NCBI GenBank assembly: GCA_947174995.1
Contig: CAMWLC010000005.1
Span: forward strand, 18,122 to 82,121
Direction: 5' to 3'
Origin: an uncultured Porphyromonadaceae bacterium
GTDB lineage: Bacteria; Bacteroidota; Bacteroidia; Bacteroidales; Muribaculaceae
Length of the DNA: 64,000 nucleotides
This document shows positions 63,947 to 64,000 of this stretch, one piece after another. The notes beneath the pieces are model-generated. The model was not told where the DNA came from and made no database searches. It saw nothing but the letters and a program-made list of their open reading frames with translations. The first letter of the stretch is position 1. Each line of letters begins with the position of its first letter. The position numbers and the translations under genes were made by a program.

Positions 63947-64000
63947 TAAGTAAGTGTTCAAATTTAAACGATATAATCAAAAGTAAGTGCTCACTTGATC
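63947..64000. repeat. MITE-like intergenic element, copy C (cut by window end)
   Basis: The first 54 bases (TAAGTAAGTGTTCAAATTTA then AACGATATAATCAAAAG) match the left end of copy B in the same orientation. The minus-strand TAAATTTG at 63959-63966 points at pyrB. Confidence 0.8.

Noticed and set aside
1-64000. CRISPR array
   Set aside because: No regularly spaced short direct repeats with unique spacers and no cas genes were found on either strand.

Overview
The window reads as chromosomal DNA of a Bacteroidota bacterium, most likely a Bacteroidales member close to Muribaculaceae. This is inferred from three things. Promoters repeatedly match the Bacteroidetes -7 box TAnnTTTG with few Shine-Dalgarno sequences. 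The primary sigma factor is short (286 aa, no region 1.1). Lineage-typical families are present: DUF4293, DUF1599, a BT_3928-like DoxX protein and a DUF3575-type fragment. Genus cannot be told from the sequence. No rRNA, tRNA or CRISPR array was seen.

Layout. 1-12 kb: edge fragment of a DUF3575-like surface protein, DUF4293 membrane protein, TPR protein, dnaA, an MCE/MlaD lipid-transport protein, a cell-wall amidase with an exonuclease, a methyltransferase, an OmpP1/FadL-like porin and a tryptophan-rich secreted protein. 12-15 kb: operon nadC-yraN-trmN6 bracketed by two inverted copies of a ~195-bp repeat, then rlmH. 15-23 kb: SPFH protein, DoxX-like protein, DUF1599 protein, then an operon of agmatine deiminase, N-carbamoylputrescine amidase, an alpha/beta hydrolase and a membrane-anchored MurF-like ligase. 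23-35 kb: ion channel, urea transporter with MFS carrier, flavin reductase, acetyltransferase, rpoD, glycosyltransferase, flavodoxin and thioredoxin, dicarboxylate symporter, LtaS-like sulfatase.

35.3-47.3 kb is a visibly AT-richer genomic island inserted at the 3' end of guaA. Next to guaA it carries an overlapping operon of a serine recombinase, a tyrosine recombinase and a winged-helix-like protein. An XRE regulator with a divergent promoter precedes these. Cargo includes a NADAR-domain protein with two unrecognised genes, two paralogous zinc-ribbon/WG-repeat membrane proteins, a lipoprotein behind a long leader, and orphan proteins. At the far end of the island lies a near-copy of the last codons of guaA followed by a strong terminator, as expected if the native guaA 3' end and terminator were displaced by the insertion.

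47.3-64 kb: an all-minus-strand nucleotide synthesis cluster, pyrB then purE-purL-purM-purN-purH-purD-folD-purB-purA-guaB-guaA. It covers nearly all of IMP, AMP and GMP synthesis (purF and purC are not in the window), with folD supplying formyl-tetrahydrofolate for PurN and PurH. PurE has its own promoter and a leader hairpin. PyrB carries at its C-terminus the four-cysteine zinc module normally found in the regulatory chain PyrI. A third copy of the ~195-bp repeat begins just upstream of pyrB.
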